Below are positions 6,617 to 8,423 of a stretch of 8,423 bases of DNA, piece after piece. The notes under the pieces were generated by a model. It was not told where the DNA came from. It did not search any database and saw only the letters and a program-made list of their open reading frames with translations. The stretch is from Lutibacter sp. (GTDB taxonomy: Bacteria; Bacteroidota; Bacteroidia; Flavobacteriales; Flavobacteriaceae), in the NCBI GenBank assembly GCA_004195315.1, contig SDWL01000076.1, forward strand, positions 1-8,423, in the 5' to 3' direction. Within the stretch, counting starts at the first letter, position 1. Each line of letters begins with the position of its first letter. Both the position numbers and the translations under genes were made by a program.

Positions 6617-7927
6617 ATGATATTAGCAGTAAGTACTTTAGGTACAATGATAGCAACAGTAGTAGCTTTTTTAGGGCTAGCGCTATTTTTGATTGCAATT
6701 TTACTATTTGTAAAACAAAAATTATCACCATCTGGCCCAGTTAAAATTAAAATCAATGGTGAAAAGGAAATTGAGGTAGGTTCTGGAGATACTTTATTAA
6801 CTACTTTAAGTAACGCTAAAATATTTTTACCTTCAGCTTGTGGTGGTGGAGGTACTTGTGTTCAGTGTGAATGTCATGTGAATTCTGGTGGAGGTGAAGC
6901 ACTTCCAACTGAAACACCTCATTTTACGCGTAAGCAATTAAAAGATGGTGTGCGTTTGGCTTGTCAAGTAAAAGTAAAACAGGATATGGATATTTCTATT
7001 CCTGAAGAAGTATTTGGTATAAAAAAATGGGAAGCAACTGTAGTTCGTAATTATAATGTTGCATCATTTATTAAGGAATTTGTTGTGGAAATTCCTGAAG
7101 ATATGGGTTACAAAGCAGGAGGTTATATTCAAATAGAAATTCCTGAGTGTGATATCGATTTTAAGGATATGGATATTACAGCACATCCTGAAGAACATGA
7201 TACAGCTGATAAGTTCCAAATGGAATGGGATAAATTTGGTTTATGGGATCTTAAAATGTTAAATAAAGAGCAAGTAGAACGTGCATATTCAATGGCTTCT
7301 TACCCTGCTGAAGGAAGAGAAATCATGTTAAATGTTCGTATTGCAACGCCACCTTGGGATAGAGCTAAAAATGGTTGGATGAAAGTAAATCCAGGTATAG
7401 CTTCATCTTATATTTTCTCTCGTAAAGCAGGTGATAAAGTTACAATATCAGGTCCTTATGGTGAATTCTTTATAAATGACTCTGATGCTGAAATGTTATA
7501 CGTTGGTGGTGGTGCTGGTATGGCTCCAATGCGTTCTCATTTATATCACTTATTCAATACTCTTAAAACTGGTAGAACAGTTACATATTGGTATGGTGGA
7601 CGTTCTAAACGTGAATTATTCTATGCTGAACACTTTTATAAATTAGAAAAAGAATTTCCTAATTTCAGATTTTACCTTGTATTATCTGAACCAATGCCAG
7701 AAGATAATTGGGTAAATAAAAATGATTTTAAAGACAAAGAAGGAGATGGTTTTACAGGGTTTGTACATCAAGCTGTAATTGATGAATATTTATCTAAACA
7801 TGAAGCTCCTGAAGATCTTGAGTTATATTTCTGTGGCCCACCATTAATGAACAATGCAGTTCAGAAAATGGGTGAAGACTTTGGATTAGCTGATGAGAAT
7901 ATTCGTTTTGATGACTTTGGTGGATAA
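6617..7927 (+). CDS. nqrF: Na+-translocating NADH:quinone reductase subunit F (NADH dehydrogenase subunit)
   Basis: NqrF oxidises NADH through FAD and passes electrons to its 2Fe-2S cluster, the entry point of Na+-NQR. The 436-residue protein has one N-terminal membrane helix (about 8-33). A ferredoxin domain follows with ligands Cys75, Cys81, Cys84 and Cys116 in SACGGGGTCVQCECHV and RLACQVKV. A ferredoxin-reductase module comes next, with FAD motif R222-A-Y-S (RAYSMASYP), ISGPYGEFF (277-285), the NAD-binding GGGAGMAPMRS (297-307) and CGPPLMN (406-412). The conserved C-terminal FDDFGG ends the protein. It is about 28 residues longer than the Vibrio subunit (408), partly through the insert around 184-215. 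It is the last nqr gene, followed by a palindromic element and a strong terminator. Confidence 0.98.
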   Translation: MILAVSTLGTMIATVVAFLGLALFLIAILLFVKQKLSPSGPVKIKINGEKEIEVGSGDTLLTTLSNAKIFLPSACGGGGTCVQCECHVNSGGGEALPTETPHFTRKQLKDGVRLACQVKVKQDMDISIPEEVFGIKKWEATVVRNYNVASFIKEFVVEIPEDMGYKAGGYIQIEIPECDIDFKDMDITAHPEEHDTADKFQMEWDKFGLWDLKMLNKEQVERAYSMASYPAEGREIMLNVRIATPPWDRAKNGWMKVNPGIASSYIFSRKAGDKVTISGPYGEFFINDSDAEMLYVGGGAGMAPMRSHLYHLFNTLKTGRTVTYWYGGRSKRELFYAEHFYKLEKEFPNFRFYLVLSEPMPEDNWVNKNDFKDKEGDGFTGFVHQAVIDEYLSKHEAPEDLELYFCGPPLMNNAVQKMGEDFGLADENIRFDDFGG

Positions 7928-7936
7928 TTAAAATTA

Positions 7937-7962
7937 GTCATGCTGAACTTGTTTCAGCATCT
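7937..7962. repeat. REP-like palindromic intergenic element
   Basis: This 26-base stretch starts GTCAT and ends ATCT. It contains a perfect 8-base stem, ATGCTGAA (7940-7947) and TTCAGCAT (7953-7960), closed by a CTTGT loop. The form GTCAT-CTGA...TCAG-ATCT resembles short palindromic repeats that I recall as scattered through intergenic regions of flavobacterial genomes. Only one copy is in this window, so repetition is not demonstrated here. It sits 9 bases after nqrF and 10 bases before the terminator. It lacks a T-tract, so it is not itself a good terminator. Confidence 0.6.
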
Positions 7963-7972
7963 TATAAAATGC

Positions 7973-8002
7973 AAAACCCAACACAAACGTGTTGGGTTTT
8001 TT
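7973..8002 (+). terminator. Intrinsic terminator of the nqr operon
   Basis: A perfect 12-base stem (AAAACCCAACAC at 7973-7984 with GTGTTGGGTTTT at 7989-8000) is closed by an AAAC loop, with the 3' arm running into six consecutive T bases. It lies 45 bases after the nqrF stop and just upstream of the promoter of the next gene, separating the two transcription units. The A bases at the 5' side give only a short T-tract on the other strand. Confidence 0.92.
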
Positions 8003-8006
8003 ATAT

Positions 8007-8014
8007 TAAATTTG
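8007..8014 (+). promoter_or_regulatory. -7 element for the downstream small gene, probably leaderless
   Basis: TAAATTTG is a full match to TAnnTTTG and ends only four bases before the ATG at 8019. Transcription would begin at or within one or two bases of the start codon, giving a leaderless or nearly leaderless message. The upstream -33 region falls within the terminator stem of the nqr operon. No properly spaced TTG was seen, the only one (7992-7994) being too close. Confidence 0.5.
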
Positions 8015-8018
8015 CAAC

Positions 8019-8396
8019 ATGAGTAGACCACTTACAAAACAAGATTTACACAACCTTGCTATGAATATAGTTGGGAAAGATTTAGAAAGCAAAGGCTATG
8101 AATTTATTGCAGTGAATAGCCAATTAAAAAGAAATCCTCAATTTGTGTGTATTGATAAAAATAACACACGGTATTTTGTAATAGTTAAAGTAGGTTCAAT
8201 TTCAGAATTTGCAATAGCTTTTGATGTTATTTGGATGGAAACATTTAAAAACCATGCAAGAATTAATAATGCCAAAGTAATATTTGCAGGTGTTGGAATT
8301 GGCAGCAAAGAAGATAAAACTAGATACCCTAATTTGAATGAAGATTACTTGTTGCAATATGAAGGATTTCAATTTTTAGATATAGAGTTAAACTAA
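8019..8396 (+). CDS. Conserved small protein of unknown function, 125 aa
   Basis: This is a complete small soluble protein with no signal peptide or membrane segment. The pattern is a helix (about 7-26), a strand (28-32), a pair of strands QFVCID (41-46) and RYFVIVKV (51-58), a helix (64-81), a strand AKVIFAGVGI (85-94) and a final strand near GFQFLDIEL. The layout, with a Lys ending the second strand of the hairpin, recalls UPF0102/PD-(D/E)XK nuclease-like folds, but the acidic catalytic residues are not evident, so an active nuclease is not claimed. I recall similar proteins beside nqrF in flavobacteria that are sometimes labelled NqrF subunit. This one contains no 2Fe-2S, FAD or NADH motif, so that label would be wrong here. 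It has its own promoter-like box and is separated from nqrF by a terminator. The coding call is firm, the function unknown. Confidence 0.88.
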   Translation: MSRPLTKQDLHNLAMNIVGKDLESKGYEFIAVNSQLKRNPQFVCIDKNNTRYFVIVKVGSISEFAIAFDVIWMETFKNHARINNAKVIFAGVGIGSKEDKTRYPNLNEDYLLQYEGFQFLDIELN

Positions 8397-8423
8397 AAAA
8401 AGCTGTCTAAAAATATTTTTAGA
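8397..8423. terminator. Probable terminator hairpin, cut by the window end
   Basis: Directly after the stop codon comes an A-run and GCTG, then the perfect 18-base palindrome TCTAAAAATATTTTTAGA (8406-8423) ending on the last base of the window. If the stem continues as CAGC followed by T bases, this would be a bidirectional terminator with its centre at 8414/8415. Only the visible palindrome is supported. The missing arm is inferred. A fold-back artefact at a contig end is the alternative. Confidence 0.5.

Noticed and set aside
8019..8396. The small downstream gene as a second or split NqrF subunit
   Set aside because: The upstream nqrF is complete, from its membrane helix to the C-terminal FDDFGG, and the small protein has no cysteine cluster, flavin or NADH motif.
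1..8423. CRISPR array, prophage, toxin-antitoxin or defence system
   Set aside because: No regularly spaced repeats, integrase, phage or defence-type genes are present. Apart from the small unknown gene, all genes belong to known housekeeping families.

Overview
The window reads as a draft-assembly contig from an AT-rich Bacteroidota, most likely a member of the Flavobacteriaceae. This rests on flavobacterial-type ApaG and type IX secretion Plug proteins, an nqrA-F cluster with Bacteroidota-style subunits, starts lacking Shine-Dalgarno sequences, and several matches to the Bacteroidota -7 element TAnnTTTG. The genus cannot be fixed from the sequence. The first 19 bases are an exact Nextera/Tn5 mosaic-end adapter, so the left edge is a library artefact and the real sequence begins at base 20.

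Left part, minus strand (20-1689): a gene for the T9SS Plug/DUF5103 protein, with an N-terminal signal peptide and an apparent TTG start, followed downstream on the same strand by apaG. The last few codons of apaG are replaced by the adapter. A 189-base divergent intergenic region (1690-1878) separates this pair from the next operon. It holds a perfect TAnnTTTG element for the rightward operon and, upstream of it, a perfect 14-base palindrome with the TGAT-N4-ATCA core of Crp/Fnr-family sites. The palindrome sits about 40 bases from the expected transcription start, which is the classical class II activator position.

Centre, plus strand (1879-7927): a complete six-gene nqrABCDEF operon with gaps of only 2-5 bases. 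It encodes the Na+-translocating NADH:quinone oxidoreductase. NqrF takes electrons from NADH onto FAD and its 2Fe-2S cluster. They then pass through the intramembrane iron-sulfur centre held by the NqrD/NqrE cysteines, the covalent FMNs of NqrC and NqrB, and riboflavin to quinone, while Na+ is pumped out. The cofactor ligands checked in NqrB-NqrF are present. Two features stand out: the ApbE-type flavinylation motifs in NqrB and NqrC depart from the textbook S/T-G-A-T form, and NqrE carries an acidic C-terminal tail of about 45 residues that is predicted to be periplasmic.

Right part (7928-8423): a REP-like palindromic element, a strong intrinsic terminator ending the nqr operon, and then a small conserved-type gene of unknown function (125 aa). 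The promoter element of that gene lies only four bases before its ATG, suggesting a leaderless transcript. The window ends inside a perfect palindrome that looks like half of another terminator. No apbE or nqrM gene is inside the window. I see no evidence of a novel multi-gene system. The interest lies in regulation, subunit variation and the small downstream gene.
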